Shown here in pieces: positions 1 to 8,126 of a stretch of DNA of 56,490 nt. Each line of letters starts with the position of its first letter. Position 1 is the stretch's first letter. The notes beneath the pieces are model-generated. The model was given only the letters and a program-made list of their open reading frames with translations, did not search any database and was not told the origin of the DNA. The DNA comes from an uncultured Collinsella sp. (GTDB lineage: Bacteria; Actinomycetota; Coriobacteriia; Coriobacteriales; Coriobacteriaceae). Position numbers and translations under genes: made by a program. The stretch spans positions 1 through 56,490 of the forward strand of contig UQIQ01000004.1 in the NCBI GenBank assembly GCA_900541185.1. The letters run 5' to 3'.

Positions 1-329
1 GGAAAAAAGGAATAGGCGGACCGACCGTCCGGCTGAGTCTGGGAAGAGGTGCCGGGCGGCGGGCGGAGCATGGCCACCGGACCTATCGAAACACATCTCC
101 ACCGTTCCTTCAACTGGGAAAACGGCGCCCCCGGACCCCAGGAGGGGCCGCGGGGGCGTTCAGCTAAGTGCGGGAATGGCCTATTTGCTCAATGTGTTCG
201 GCTGAGATCGGAAATCAACCGGCTTATCCTCGACTGGACGGTGCAGTCTAGCGGCGTTGTCCGGCGCGGAAGCTTGCTAATCGGCTATTATTTGTTTAGA
301 CAACCTGAGCTGTAGAGGAGTGACCGGCG
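1..329. other. Unassigned non-coding stretch before the sortase
   Basis: I find no convincing gene here; short open frames have no plausible protein sequence. A strong GC hairpin lies at about 125-158 (CGCCCCCGG paired with CCGCGGGGGCG, closed further by CCCC/GGGG). It could be part of a structured RNA cut by the contig edge. I compared it by eye with RNase P RNA, SRP RNA, T-box and TPP riboswitch consensus elements and none fits well. A ribosome binding site (AGAGGAG) for the next gene is at 312-318. Confidence 0.4.
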
Positions 330-1268
330 ATGGTGCAGGGCGCCAAACATATGAAGAGCAATAACGCCGCGGACAACGGTGGCTCAAGCCCTCAGCCCAA
401 ACCTCAACCAAAGCCTAAGCGCCGCCGCAAGCGACTGCCGCGCTGGGCCGACCGGCTCATCACCATCGTCATCATCCTTATTGGCGTGGGCCTTATGACC
501 TGGCCGTGGATCTTGGACCGGCTCGAAGCCTCGGGCGTGTTTAACCAGATCAGCACCGTGTCCAGCACCGTTGACGCGCTGTCTGCCGAGGAGCGCGAGC
601 GCATCCTGCTCCAAGCTCGCTCCTTTAACGAGCAGCTGGCGGGCGAGGCCACCGAGCTTCCCGCCGACCAGATCGAGCCCTACGCCCAGCAGCTCATCTT
701 TGACCGCGACCCCATGATGAGCTGGGTCGAGATCCCCTCCATCGACGTGAGCATGCCCATCTACCACGGCACGAGCGAGGAAGTCCTTATGGCGGGCGTT
801 GGCCACCTGGAGGGCACGAGCCTGCCGGTGGGCGGCACCTCGACGCATTGCGTGCTCACCGCGCACTCGGGCATGCGCAACCTGAGCATGTTCGATGACA
901 TCCACTCGCTGGAGCCCGGCGACCTGGTGCTGCTGCACACCATGAACAAGACGCTTGCCTACAAGATGGTGGACTCCGAGGTGGTGCTGCCCGAGGAGAT
1001 GGAGTCGCTGACCATCGAGCCCGGCGCCGACAAGGTGACGCTCGTCACCTGCACGCCCTACGGCGTAAACGACCATCGCCTGCTGGTGCATTGCGTGCGC
1101 ACCAAGTACAACAAGAAGGACGTCGACAAACAAAAGTCGCTGGCCGGCCGCCACTGGGGCAAGCGCGAGTTTGCCGTGCTCATCGTGGCCGTGGCCATTG
1201 TGCTGTTGCTACTGGACATCGTGATCCACGCGGTCCGCAAGCGCCGCAAGGCTAAGGCCTCGGCATAA
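330..1268 (+). CDS. Class C sortase
   Basis: Membrane-anchored cysteine transpeptidase of 312 aa. Family members of class C polymerise pilins or attach surface proteins to the cell wall. A basic N-terminal tail (KRRRKR) precedes a membrane segment at about residues 44-64, and a second hydrophobic segment near the C-terminus is followed by a basic tail, the two-anchor layout usual for class C. The catalytic triad is visible: His179 in TAHSG, Cys241 in TLVTCTPYG, and Arg250 in NDHRLL. A DP motif in FDRDPMMSWVEIP before the catalytic domain could act as a lid. The start at 330 has AGAGGAG 11 nt upstream; Met at 351 is an alternative. No pilin or LPXTG substrate gene is in the window, so the substrate must be encoded elsewhere. 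Confidence 0.9.
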   Translation: MVQGAKHMKSNNAADNGGSSPQPKPQPKPKRRRKRLPRWADRLITIVIILIGVGLMTWPWILDRLEASGVFNQISTVSSTVDALSAEERERILLQARSFNEQLAGEATELPADQIEPYAQQLIFDRDPMMSWVEIPSIDVSMPIYHGTSEEVLMAGVGHLEGTSLPVGGTSTHCVLTAHSGMRNLSMFDDIHSLEPGDLVLLHTMNKTLAYKMVDSEVVLPEEMESLTIEPGADKVTLVTCTPYGVNDHRLLVHCVRTKYNKKDVDKQKSLAGRHWGKREFAVLIVAVAIVLLLLDIVIHAVRKRRKAKASA

Positions 1269-1281
1269 GACATCGTTCAGA

Positions 1282-1316
1282 ACCGCCACAAAGGGGACAG
1301 ACACTTTTGTGGTGGT
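1282..1316. repeat. Palindromic intergenic repeat (AAAGGGGACAG type)
   Basis: Imperfect inverted repeat with arms ACCGCCACAAA and TTTGTGGTGGT around a GGGGACAGACAC core, 14 nt after the sortase stop. The same sequence, inverted and with about two changes, is at 36131-36165, which makes it a dispersed repeat rather than a unique terminator. It may still serve as a transcription terminator. Confidence 0.7.
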
Positions 1317-1330
1317 CGGGACTTCCAAAC

Positions 1331-1451
1331 CATCACAACATTCGATGAAAATCGCGATTTTGGCGAAAAGTGTCGAATGTTGTGATGCTTTTCGTTGTGG
1401 GCGGGACGGTTTTCGTTGCGGGCGAGATGGTTTTCGCTACGGACGGTGCGG
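1331..1451. repeat. 15-bp inverted repeat followed by a 21-bp tandem repeat
   Basis: A perfect 15-bp inverted repeat has arms at 1331-1345 and 1373-1387 (CATCACAACATTCGA and its complement); its loop contains the palindrome AAAATCGCGATTTT. Directly after it come three degenerate 21-bp units, each starting TTTTCG, at 1389-1409, 1410-1430 and 1431-1451, then a partial fourth unit. The stretch has no credible coding capacity. A possible -10 box (TATACT) for gatC is at 1553-1558. Confidence 0.7.
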
Positions 1452-1593
1452 TTTCGCTGCAGAACCGCCAGCCCGCCGCCTGCCAACCCGCCGCCCTCGT
1501 TACGTTTTCGCTGCATTTAGGTAAAGCATCTGCTCCAAGCGGCGTTGCCTTGTATACTAGAGCGGTTTAACTGTTATGCGGAAGGGAGCGCCT

Positions 1594-1905
1594 ATGGCAC
1601 TCAGCGAGAAAGACGTGCGCGGCATCGCCGAGTACGCAAAGATCGCACTGACCGATGACGAGCTCACCCAGATGACGTCCTACATGAACGACGCCGTCCA
1701 GATGCTCGAGCCCGTCTTGCAATATGACTTGCCCGACGTGGAGCCCACGTTCCATCCCATCGGAAGCCTGTCCAACGTGATGGGCGACGACCTGCGCGAG
1801 CCCGAGCGCGACCTACCGCTCGACGTTGCGCTGGAAAACGCCGGTAGCGCGCGCGACCGCTACTTCCGCGTGCCGTCCATTTTGGGAGAGGGGGAGAGCG
1901 AGTAA
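1594..1905 (+). CDS. gatC: Asp/Glu-tRNA amidotransferase subunit C
   Basis: Small subunit (103 aa) of the GatCAB complex, which converts misacylated Glu-tRNA(Gln) and/or Asp-tRNA(Asn) to the amide forms in the cytoplasm. GatC wraps around and stabilises GatA. The protein matches the family in length and in its N-terminal helix (MALSEKDVRGIAEYAKIAL) and its PTFHPIG segment. I chose the ATG at 1594 because GGAAGGGAG lies just upstream; an in-frame ATG at 1576 lacks such a site. The stop codon overlaps the gatA start (TAATG), so the subunits are probably translationally coupled. The order gatC-gatA-gatB is typical of Gram-positive bacteria. Confidence 0.93.
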   Translation: MALSEKDVRGIAEYAKIALTDDELTQMTSYMNDAVQMLEPVLQYDLPDVEPTFHPIGSLSNVMGDDLREPERDLPLDVALENAGSARDRYFRVPSILGEGESE

Positions 1906-3419
1906 TGGCGCAGAGCTTCGATTCCCTTGCCGCCGCCCAGATCGCTGCGGGCGTTGCCGCCGGCGACTTTACCGCTACCGAGGTGGCCCAGGCCTCCCTT
2001 GCCGCCATCGAGGCGCGCGAGGGTGGGGTCCAGGCATTCCTGCAGGTGTCGCCCGAGCTCGCGCTCGAGGCAGCCGCGCGCGTGGATGCCGACCGTGCCG
2101 CCGGCAAGCCTCTGCCCCCGCTCGCGGGCGTGCCGCTGGCTATTAAGGACAACATGAACCTCGTGGGCACGCGCACCACCTGTGCCTCCCGCATGCTGGG
2201 GGACTACCAGAGCGTCTACACCGCCACCTGCGTCCAGCGCATGCTCGACGCCGGCTGCCTGCCCATGGGCAAGGCCAACATGGACGAGTTCGCTTTTGGT
2301 AGCTCTACCGAGAGCTCGGCCTTCCACCGCACCAACAACCCCTGGGATACCGAGCGCGTGCCCGGCGGCTCCTCGGGCGGCTCTGCTGCCGCCGTCGCCG
2401 CGGGCGAGGTCGCGCTCTCGCTGGGCTCGGACACCGGCGGCTCCATTCGCCAGCCGGCGTCGCTGTGCGGCGTGGTGGGCTTTAAGCCCACGTATGGCGC
2501 CGTGAGCCGTTACGGCGTGGTCGCCTTTGGCTCGTCGCTCGACCAGGTGGGGCCCTTTGGCCGCACGGTCGAGGATGTCGCGCTGGCCATGAACGCGCTT
2601 ACTGGCGCGGGCCACGATCCGTACGACTGCACCAGCCAGGATTGCGCCGTCGACTTTACCGAGCATCTCAACGACAGCATTGAGGGCAAGCGCGTGGGCA
2701 TCATCCCCGCGTTTATGGAGGCCGAGGGCCTGACGCCCGAGGTCAAGGCCGCTGTTCAGCGCGCCGCCCAGGAGCTGCAGAACCAGGGCGCCGAGCTGGT
2801 CGAGGTCGACCTGCCGCACCTGGACGCCGCCATCGCCGCCTACTACGTCATCGGCCCGGCCGAGGCGTTCTCCAACCTGGCTCGTTTCGACGGCATTCGC
2901 TACGGCTACCAGGAGGAGGGCTGCGCCAACCTGTCCGACCAGAGCTCGCTCTCGCGCGCCCACGGCTTTGGCGCCGAGGCCAAGCGCCGTCAGATGCTCG
3001 GCGCCTACCTGCTGAGCTCGGGCGTGTACGACAAGTACTACTACGCTGCGCAAAAGGCCCGCACGCTCATCACGCAGGACTACGACGCCGCGTATGCCAA
3101 GGTGGACACCATCCTCATGCCCGCCTCGCCGCGCACGGCCTTTAAGTTTGGCGAAATCAGCGACCCCACGCAGATGTACCTTTCGGACCTGTACACCATT
3201 TCACTCAACATTTGCGGCAACGGTGGCATCTCGGTGCCGCTGGGCCTGGGCGAGGACACCAAGCTGCCCGTTTCTGCCCAGCTGGTTGGTCCGGCATTTA
3301 AGGACCGCCAGCTGCTCACGTTTGCCCGCGCCCTGGAGCGCGGCTTTGCCGATGCCGCCATGGGTGCGCCCGCGCTTTCCGTCGCGCCCGATTTTGCCGG
3401 GAAGGGAGGCGAGCTGTAA
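1905..3419 (+). CDS. gatA: Asp/Glu-tRNA amidotransferase subunit A (amidase)
   Basis: Glutaminase subunit of GatCAB, 504 aa, of the amidase-signature family. It releases ammonia from glutamine for transfer through a channel to GatB. The signature is intact: Lys81 (in AIKDN), cis-Ser156 in PGGSSGGSAAA, and nucleophile Ser180 in SDTGGSIRQPAS, with the same spacing as known GatA triads (75 and 24 residues). Length is standard. It overlaps gatC by one base at its start and gatB at its end, both as TAATG, so the three genes form one tight operon. Confidence 0.96.
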   Translation: MAQSFDSLAAAQIAAGVAAGDFTATEVAQASLAAIEAREGGVQAFLQVSPELALEAAARVDADRAAGKPLPPLAGVPLAIKDNMNLVGTRTTCASRMLGDYQSVYTATCVQRMLDAGCLPMGKANMDEFAFGSSTESSAFHRTNNPWDTERVPGGSSGGSAAAVAAGEVALSLGSDTGGSIRQPASLCGVVGFKPTYGAVSRYGVVAFGSSLDQVGPFGRTVEDVALAMNALTGAGHDPYDCTSQDCAVDFTEHLNDSIEGKRVGIIPAFMEAEGLTPEVKAAVQRAAQELQNQGAELVEVDLPHLDAAIAAYYVIGPAEAFSNLARFDGIRYGYQEEGCANLSDQSSLSRAHGFGAEAKRRQMLGAYLLSSGVYDKYYYAAQKARTLITQDYDAAYAKVDTILMPASPRTAFKFGEISDPTQMYLSDLYTISLNICGNGGISVPLGLGEDTKLPVSAQLVGPAFKDRQLLTFARALERGFADAAMGAPALSVAPDFAGKGGEL

Positions 3420-5095
3420 TGAAGGAGCTTTCCGAGGTCCTGCAGGATTGGGAGGCCGTGATCGGCCTGGAGATCCATACCGAGCTCACCGCACTCGATA
3501 CCAAGATGTTCTGCAACTGCAAGCTCAGCCACGATGACGAGCCCAACGCCAACGTGTGCCCGGTGTGCCTGGGCCTGCCCGGCGCCCTGCCGGTGCCTAA
3601 CAAGCGCGCCATCGAGAGCATCGTCAAGGCCGGCCTTGCCACCAACTGCGAGATCCAGCGTCACTCGATGTTCTACCGCAAGCACTACTTCTATCCCGAC
3701 ATGGCCAAGAACTTCCAGACCACGCAGGGTCCGGTCGCCTTTGCCATGTACGGTCACCTTGATCTGGATGTGACCGGTCGCGGTGCCGCCGAGCGCCCCG
3801 ACTGCGCGTTTGGCGAGGCCGAGGCTCAGAGCCTGGCGAGCGCCTCGGCCAACGCCGAGGGCCTGTCCACGTCCATGACGTCGACCATGCGCGAGGGCAA
3901 TCAGCGCGCCGGCCATCTGGCCAGCTACGACGCGTCCAACCTGCAGATGCCCGAGCGCCGCGAGGACGGTTCCTACACGGTGCCCATCCGCATTCTGCGC
4001 ATCCACATGGAGGAGGATGCCGCCAAGATGGTCCATGTGGGCGGCGCTGAGGGCCGCATTACCGCCGCGGCTGAGTCGCTCGTCGACTACAACCGCTGCG
4101 GCACGCCTTTGATTGAGCTCGTGACTGAGCCCGATTTGCGTACGCCCGAGGAAGCGCGTCTGTTTATGGAAAAGCTCCGTCGCATCTTTGTGACGCTGGG
4201 CATTTCGGACTGCTCCATGGAGAAGGGCTCCATGCGCTGCGACGGCAACGTGTCGCTTCGCCGTCGCGGCGAGACCAAGCTGGGCACCAAGACCGAGCTC
4301 AAGAACCTCAACTCGTTTAAGAGCCTGCATGACGGCCTTGCCTACGAGATTTGCCGCCAGGCCGAGGTGCTCGAGGAGGGCGGAATCATCTATCAGGAGA
4401 CCCGCCACTGGGAGCCCAGCCGCAAGCGCACCGTTGTCATGCGTGTGAAGGAGACGGCCGACGACTATCGTCTGTTCCCCGATCCCGACCTGGCGCCGTT
4501 CGATCTGGACGACGAGTTTATCGACCGCTGCCGTGGCGAGATCCCCGAGCTGCCCGACGCCAAGCGCGCCCGTTTTGAGGCCGACTTTGGTATTAAGACA
4601 GCCGACGCCGAGCAGATTGCCGGCGACCCGGAGTTTGCCGAGTTCTTTGAGGCCGCCGCTGCCGGTATGGCTGGCAAGGAGGCCCAGACGGTTGCAAACC
4701 TGCTGGTGAACGAGATGATCGCCTACCTTAAGGGTGCAGGCGTCTCGCTGGCCGAGTCCGGCATCGCGCCGGCTCAGGTGGCAGCCCTTGCCAAGCTGCT
4801 GGCGACCGATGCCATCAGCTCCAACCAAGCGCACGAGGTCTTTGAGGCCATGGCTCAGACCGGTGACGATCCCAACAAGATCGTCGACGAGCGCGGTATG
4901 CGCCAGGTGAGCGATGCCGGCGCGCTGCAGCCGATTGTGGATGAGGTGCTGGCAAACTGTGCCGATCAGGCGCAGCAGTATCGCGACGGCAACCAGAAGG
5001 TCATCGGCTTTTTGGTGGGCCAGTGCATGAAGGCGAGCCGCGGCAAGGGCAACCCGAAACTCTTCAACGAGTTGCTGAGAACGTCGCTCTCGTAG
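3419..5095 (+). CDS. gatB: Asp/Glu-tRNA amidotransferase subunit B
   Basis: Subunit that phosphorylates the misacylated residue and uses ammonia from GatA to amidate it; the C-terminal YqeY-like domain binds tRNA. Visible features are the N-terminal VIGLEIHTEL motif, a zinc-type cysteine set (CNCKL followed by CPVCLGLPG), the HMEEDAAKMVH segment and the C-terminal VIGFLVGQCMKASRGKGNP motif. At 558 aa it is longer than the roughly 475-500 aa common for the family. The extra length seems to be an Ala/Ser-rich insertion at about residues 118-175, between the YGHLDLD strand and the HMEED motif. It is the last gene of gatCAB and is followed within 7 nt by a large inverted repeat. Confidence 0.95.
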   Translation: MKELSEVLQDWEAVIGLEIHTELTALDTKMFCNCKLSHDDEPNANVCPVCLGLPGALPVPNKRAIESIVKAGLATNCEIQRHSMFYRKHYFYPDMAKNFQTTQGPVAFAMYGHLDLDVTGRGAAERPDCAFGEAEAQSLASASANAEGLSTSMTSTMREGNQRAGHLASYDASNLQMPERREDGSYTVPIRILRIHMEEDAAKMVHVGGAEGRITAAAESLVDYNRCGTPLIELVTEPDLRTPEEARLFMEKLRRIFVTLGISDCSMEKGSMRCDGNVSLRRRGETKLGTKTELKNLNSFKSLHDGLAYEICRQAEVLEEGGIIYQETRHWEPSRKRTVVMRVKETADDYRLFPDPDLAPFDLDDEFIDRCRGEIPELPDAKRARFEADFGIKTADAEQIAGDPEFAEFFEAAAAGMAGKEAQTVANLLVNEMIAYLKGAGVSLAESGIAPAQVAALAKLLATDAISSNQAHEVFEAMAQTGDDPNKIVDERGMRQVSDAGALQPIVDEVLANCADQAQQYRDGNQKVIGFLVGQCMKASRGKGNPKLFNELLRTSLS

Positions 5096-5101
5096 CTGCG
5101 A

Positions 5102-5244
5102 GGCCGGGGAAGCCCCGAGTCGCCGGGGTGTTTCCTCCAAATTTCAAACAGTCCTATGCAAGACGAAGGCCACATTTAGTGGCCTTCTTTGCATGCGGAA
5201 CTCATTTGGAGCAAACACCCCGGCGACTCGGGGCTTCCCCGGCC
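5102..5244. repeat. Nested inverted-repeat element after gatB
   Basis: Two 41-bp arms, 5102-5142 and 5204-5244, are complementary at 40 of 41 positions. They enclose a smaller terminator-like hairpin, AAGGCCAC (5166-5173) with GTGGCCTT (5179-5186) followed by CTTT. The whole 143-bp unit starts 7 nt after the gatB stop. Its layout matches the element at 26991-27122. Confidence 0.85.
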
Positions 5245-5460
5245 AGACGACTCGGCCGTTCGGGTCAGGTGGGCTGAATGGAATTGAGTGAATGGGCGCG
5301 CCGCTGGCGCGCCCATTGTTTTGAAGGGAACTCATTTTGAGCAAGCACCCGCCCTGCCGGGGCTCCCGGGTTCCGTGACGACTCGGCCGTTCGGGTCAGG
5401 CGGGCTGATAGGAAAGATGGTGACGGAGGCGCAAAATGCGCCTCCGCCTTTTGAATGTGA
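5245..5460. repeat. Degenerate tandem copies with terminator hairpins
   Basis: The sequence after the right arm of the preceding element (GAACTCATTTGGAGCAA ... ACTCGGCCGTTCGGGTCAGG) is repeated in altered form from about 5330 to 5412. Each copy is followed by its own hairpin: AATGGGCGCGCC/GGCGCGCCCATT (5291-5317, then GTTTT) and CGGAGGCGC/GCGCCTCCG (5424-5446, then CCTTTT). The result is three terminator-like hairpins in series between gatB and the next gene. Confidence 0.7.
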
Positions 5461-5484
5461 TGAAAGTGTGGCGAAATGAGCTTA

Positions 5485-5559
5485 AAACTTCCGTAAATGT
5501 GATAAATGTCACGTTTTACCTAGGGTAAAATGTGGGAAATATCACGTTTACGGAAGTTT
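5485..5559. promoter_or_regulatory. 75-nt nested palindrome upstream of the AAA ATPase
   Basis: Outer arms 5485-5503 and 5541-5559 (AAACTTCCGTAAATGTGAT type) match at 18 of 19 positions. Inner arms 5510-5520 and 5524-5534 (CACGTTTTACC and GGTAAAATGTG) match at 10 of 11 around a 3-nt loop, and the gaps are symmetric (6 nt each). It ends 19 nt before the start codon at 5579. It is AT-richer than its surroundings, so an operator covering the promoter is the simplest reading; a small mobile palindrome is the alternative. Confidence 0.65.
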
Positions 5560-5578
5560 CTTTGCGGGAGGTTCGGTC

Positions 5579-6943
5579 ATGCAGCGAGATATCATTGTCA
5601 AGCTTAACGCTTGGAAAGCGTCGGAATATCGTAAGCCGCTTATCCTTAAGGGGGCGCGCCAGGTTGGAAAGACGTGGGCGCTTAAGGAGTTCGGTCGAAC
5701 CTCGTACCGCAATTTTGTGTATCTGACGCTCGAGGAACCGTCACCTGGGGTACAGAGCGAGTACGCTCAGTTTTTCGAAGGTACGCGCGATCCTCGGCGG
5801 ATCATCTCAAACCTTTCCCTGGCACTTGGACAGCCTATCGATCCCGGCGAGACGCTGCTTATTATTGATGAGATCCAGGATTGTCCTTCTGCAGTCGGCG
5901 CCCTTAAATACTTCTGTGACGAGGCCCCCGAGTATCACGTCGCATGCGCAGGGTCTTTGTTGGGCGTTCGCTTGTCCCGTGAGACCAGCGCTTTTCCGGT
6001 GGGAAAGGTCGAGTTCATGGAGATGCACCCTATGAGCTTTTCCGAGTTTCTGAAAGCCGAGGGCGCTGCAAACTACGACGAATACCTTGGCGGCCTGGAT
6101 CAGATCGAGACAGTGCCCGATTTCTTCCATATCCGTCTCGTCGAGCATCTTCGTCGTTATTTTGCATGTGGCGGCATGCCAGAGGCTCTTGGTCGGTGGG
6201 TGGAGACGGGCGATATCGTTCAGGTCGATAAGGTGTTGTCCGATCTCTTGGATTCCTACGAGCGCGATTTTGCCAAGCATGGTGGCCGTGCGCAGTTCGC
6301 CAAGCTTTCGCAAATATGGAACTCGATTCCAACTCAGTTGGCGCGCGAGAATAAAAAGTTCGTTTGGGGTGCGGTGCGCGAGGGGGCTCGTGCTCGAGAA
6401 TACGAGGATGCTCTGGAATGGCTTGCCGATGCTGGGCTCATCATGGCGGTTCGCCTTAATGCTGCCGGTGGCGTGCCGCTCTCTGCATACGATGATCTCA
6501 AGGCATTTAAAGTCTACTGTCTTGATGTCGGTTTGCTGCGCCGCATGGCAAGGCTGGATGCGTCCGCTTTTGCCATCTCGGATGCGCTATTTTCCGAGTT
6601 CAAAGGTTCGTTTGCCGAGAACTATGTGCTTCAGGCATTGCTTCTGCAGCTGGATGTCGCTCCGCGCTATTGGACAAACGAGAAGCCGAAACACGAAGTC
6701 GATTTTTTGATTCAAGTCGGAAACGAAATCGTTCCCGTCGAGGTCAAATCGGGAGAGGTCGTTCATTCCAAGAGCCTTAAGTACTATGCCGACAAGCATG
6801 CGGAGACGACTCCACTGAGGGTCCGCTACTCACTTAAGAACCTAAAGCTCGACGACGGGGTGCTCAACATTCCGTTGTATTTGGCTGATCGATCTGCCCC
6901 TCTTATCAAAAAGGCGCTTGATTGTGCACATCTTGACGTTTAG
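5579..6943 (+). CDS. AAA ATPase with DUF4143 domain
   Basis: Protein of 454 aa of the widespread AAA_14 plus DUF4143 family; the cellular role of these proteins is mostly unknown. The N-terminal ATPase has a P-loop GARQVGKT at residues 25-32 and a Walker B LLIIDEIQD near residues 92-100. A VACAGSLLGV sensor-like strand follows. The C-terminal DUF4143 part ends with HEVDFLIQVGNEIVPVEVKSG, which resembles the D-x(n)-E-x-K core of PD-(D/E)XK nuclease folds. The start has GCGGGAGG upstream. It is a single-gene unit: gatB is far upstream behind several terminators and an oppositely oriented gene follows. The large palindrome just before it may be its own operator. Confidence 0.85.
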   Translation: MQRDIIVKLNAWKASEYRKPLILKGARQVGKTWALKEFGRTSYRNFVYLTLEEPSPGVQSEYAQFFEGTRDPRRIISNLSLALGQPIDPGETLLIIDEIQDCPSAVGALKYFCDEAPEYHVACAGSLLGVRLSRETSAFPVGKVEFMEMHPMSFSEFLKAEGAANYDEYLGGLDQIETVPDFFHIRLVEHLRRYFACGGMPEALGRWVETGDIVQVDKVLSDLLDSYERDFAKHGGRAQFAKLSQIWNSIPTQLARENKKFVWGAVREGARAREYEDALEWLADAGLIMAVRLNAAGGVPLSAYDDLKAFKVYCLDVGLLRRMARLDASAFAISDALFSEFKGSFAENYVLQALLLQLDVAPRYWTNEKPKHEVDFLIQVGNEIVPVEVKSGEVVHSKSLKYYADKHAETTPLRVRYSLKNLKLDDGVLNIPLYLADRSAPLIKKALDCAHLDV

Positions 6944-7007
6944 ATCCTGGGCGAGCTGATGGGCGGCGGCTAATTAATCGCTCCGTTACGGCCAGGGAGC
7001 CTGGGCC

Positions 7008-8012
7008 TTAGTGATGCTTGCTTCGCCAAGCCGTGGGTGTCATGCCGGTGTATTGTTTGAAGGCTTGGGCGAAGGCGGCCTGCTGAGGGTAGCCTAGACG
7101 CTCTGCCACCTGCGCTATCGTGAGCGCGCTATCGGCCAAAAGGTCCTGTGCTCGCTCCATGCGGCGTCTGCGAATGTAGGCGCCCAGGGACTCGCCAGTT
7201 TGGGCCTTAAAGGTGGCGCATAGCTTGGAGCGGCTTGTGTAGAGCCTCTCGGCCACCTCGTTGATGCCCACACGTCTGCCTTTGTCGAGCGCGCGCTCAA
7301 TCATTGCCGTTGCTTCTTCGGCAACGGTTATGCTGACGCGTGTGTCTGCCGCCTGCCGCGCCTGCTTGTGGGCCGCGCGCGAACAGGCGAGCTCCGCGAC
7401 CATGGTCTCCACGATGCCCTGCATATAGACGTGTCCGCCTACGGTGCGGGCGCGGTCCTCGTTAATCCGGCGCAGCGTGTGGCAGATGGCAGACGTCGCT
7501 TCCTCGTGCCATGACTCGGCAAACGCCTCAAAGATTCCCGCGAACTCGGTGGGATAGCGGTGCTCCAGTTCGTCAAAATATCCAGGCAAAAAGAGCACCG
7601 AGCGCGAGTGATAAAGCTCCCCCGCAAACAGCGGGCTTAATTCCTCGCCACAGCTATCTTGGATAAAGCTGCAAACGGCATTGTTTGGCCACGGTCCATG
7701 CAATGGTTTGAGGTTCGCGGGCGTTATGCCAGCCTCGGGCATGCATGTAAGTGTGGGCGCGCTGACCTCGCTCACGCATGCGTACGGTTCGGGCGTGTAT
7801 TCGGCTAGGTGCATGTTGCGCGTCGGGGTTATGAAATGCTCCATGACGATGCAGGTGGGGGAGAGGGGCATGATCCATGCGCGGCCGTGCGCCCGGTCGT
7901 TTGCCACCTCGCCGGTAAAGACGGCGCCCTTGCCGGTAAGCTCCAGGCCAAACTGCTCAAATTGCGGTGCGTAGAGCTCGGTTATGTCGGTCGCTGCCCG
8001 CCGTATTTGCAA
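7008..8012 (-). CDS. AraC-family transcriptional regulator
   Basis: Regulator of 334 aa. The N-terminal two thirds is an unassigned sensor domain; the C-terminal ~100 residues hold two helix-turn-helix motifs of the AraC/XylS type (EVAERLYTSRSKLCATFK and TIAQVAERLGYPQQAAFAQAF, then MTPTAWR). The start appears to be TTG at 8012, with AAAGGGA upstream. It is divergently transcribed from the ABC transporter pair that begins at 8127, with about 115 nt between them, so it most likely controls that pair. AraC regulators paired with this ABC architecture are known for siderophore systems such as YbtA with YbtP/Q; any link to iron here is only an inference. Confidence 0.9.
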   Translation of the reverse strand: MQIRRAATDITELYAPQFEQFGLELTGKGAVFTGEVANDRAHGRAWIMPLSPTCIVMEHFITPTRNMHLAEYTPEPYACVSEVSAPTLTCMPEAGITPANLKPLHGPWPNNAVCSFIQDSCGEELSPLFAGELYHSRSVLFLPGYFDELEHRYPTEFAGIFEAFAESWHEEATSAICHTLRRINEDRARTVGGHVYMQGIVETMVAELACSRAAHKQARQAADTRVSITVAEEATAMIERALDKGRRVGINEVAERLYTSRSKLCATFKAQTGESLGAYIRRRRMERAQDLLADSALTIAQVAERLGYPQQAAFAQAFKQYTGMTPTAWRSKHH

Positions 8013-8126
8013 AAGTGTCCCTTTCCTTTGCAGAAACGTCCACGCCTGGCTTGATTGTGAACCATGGCTAACACATCAATGATAAGTTCATTACGGTTAA
8101 CTCTCAAGCCGTTAGAAAGGAATCTC

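Noticed and set aside
49..315. 88-codon frame at the contig start
   Set aside because: It crosses a strong GC hairpin, has no ribosome binding site and no protein-like pattern.
1..329. RNase P RNA, T-box or TPP riboswitch
   Set aside because: Short look-alikes (CCGGCTTATC, CGGAGCATGGCC, CTGAGA) occur but the full conserved cores are absent.
3080..5140. 686-codon minus-strand frame over gatA/gatB
   Set aside because: Antisense shadow of genes with clear motifs; composition artefact.
8064..8126. Upstream extension of the first ABC gene
   Set aside because: The ATG at 8064 lacks a ribosome binding site and lies in the divergent promoter; AGAAAGGAA supports 8127.
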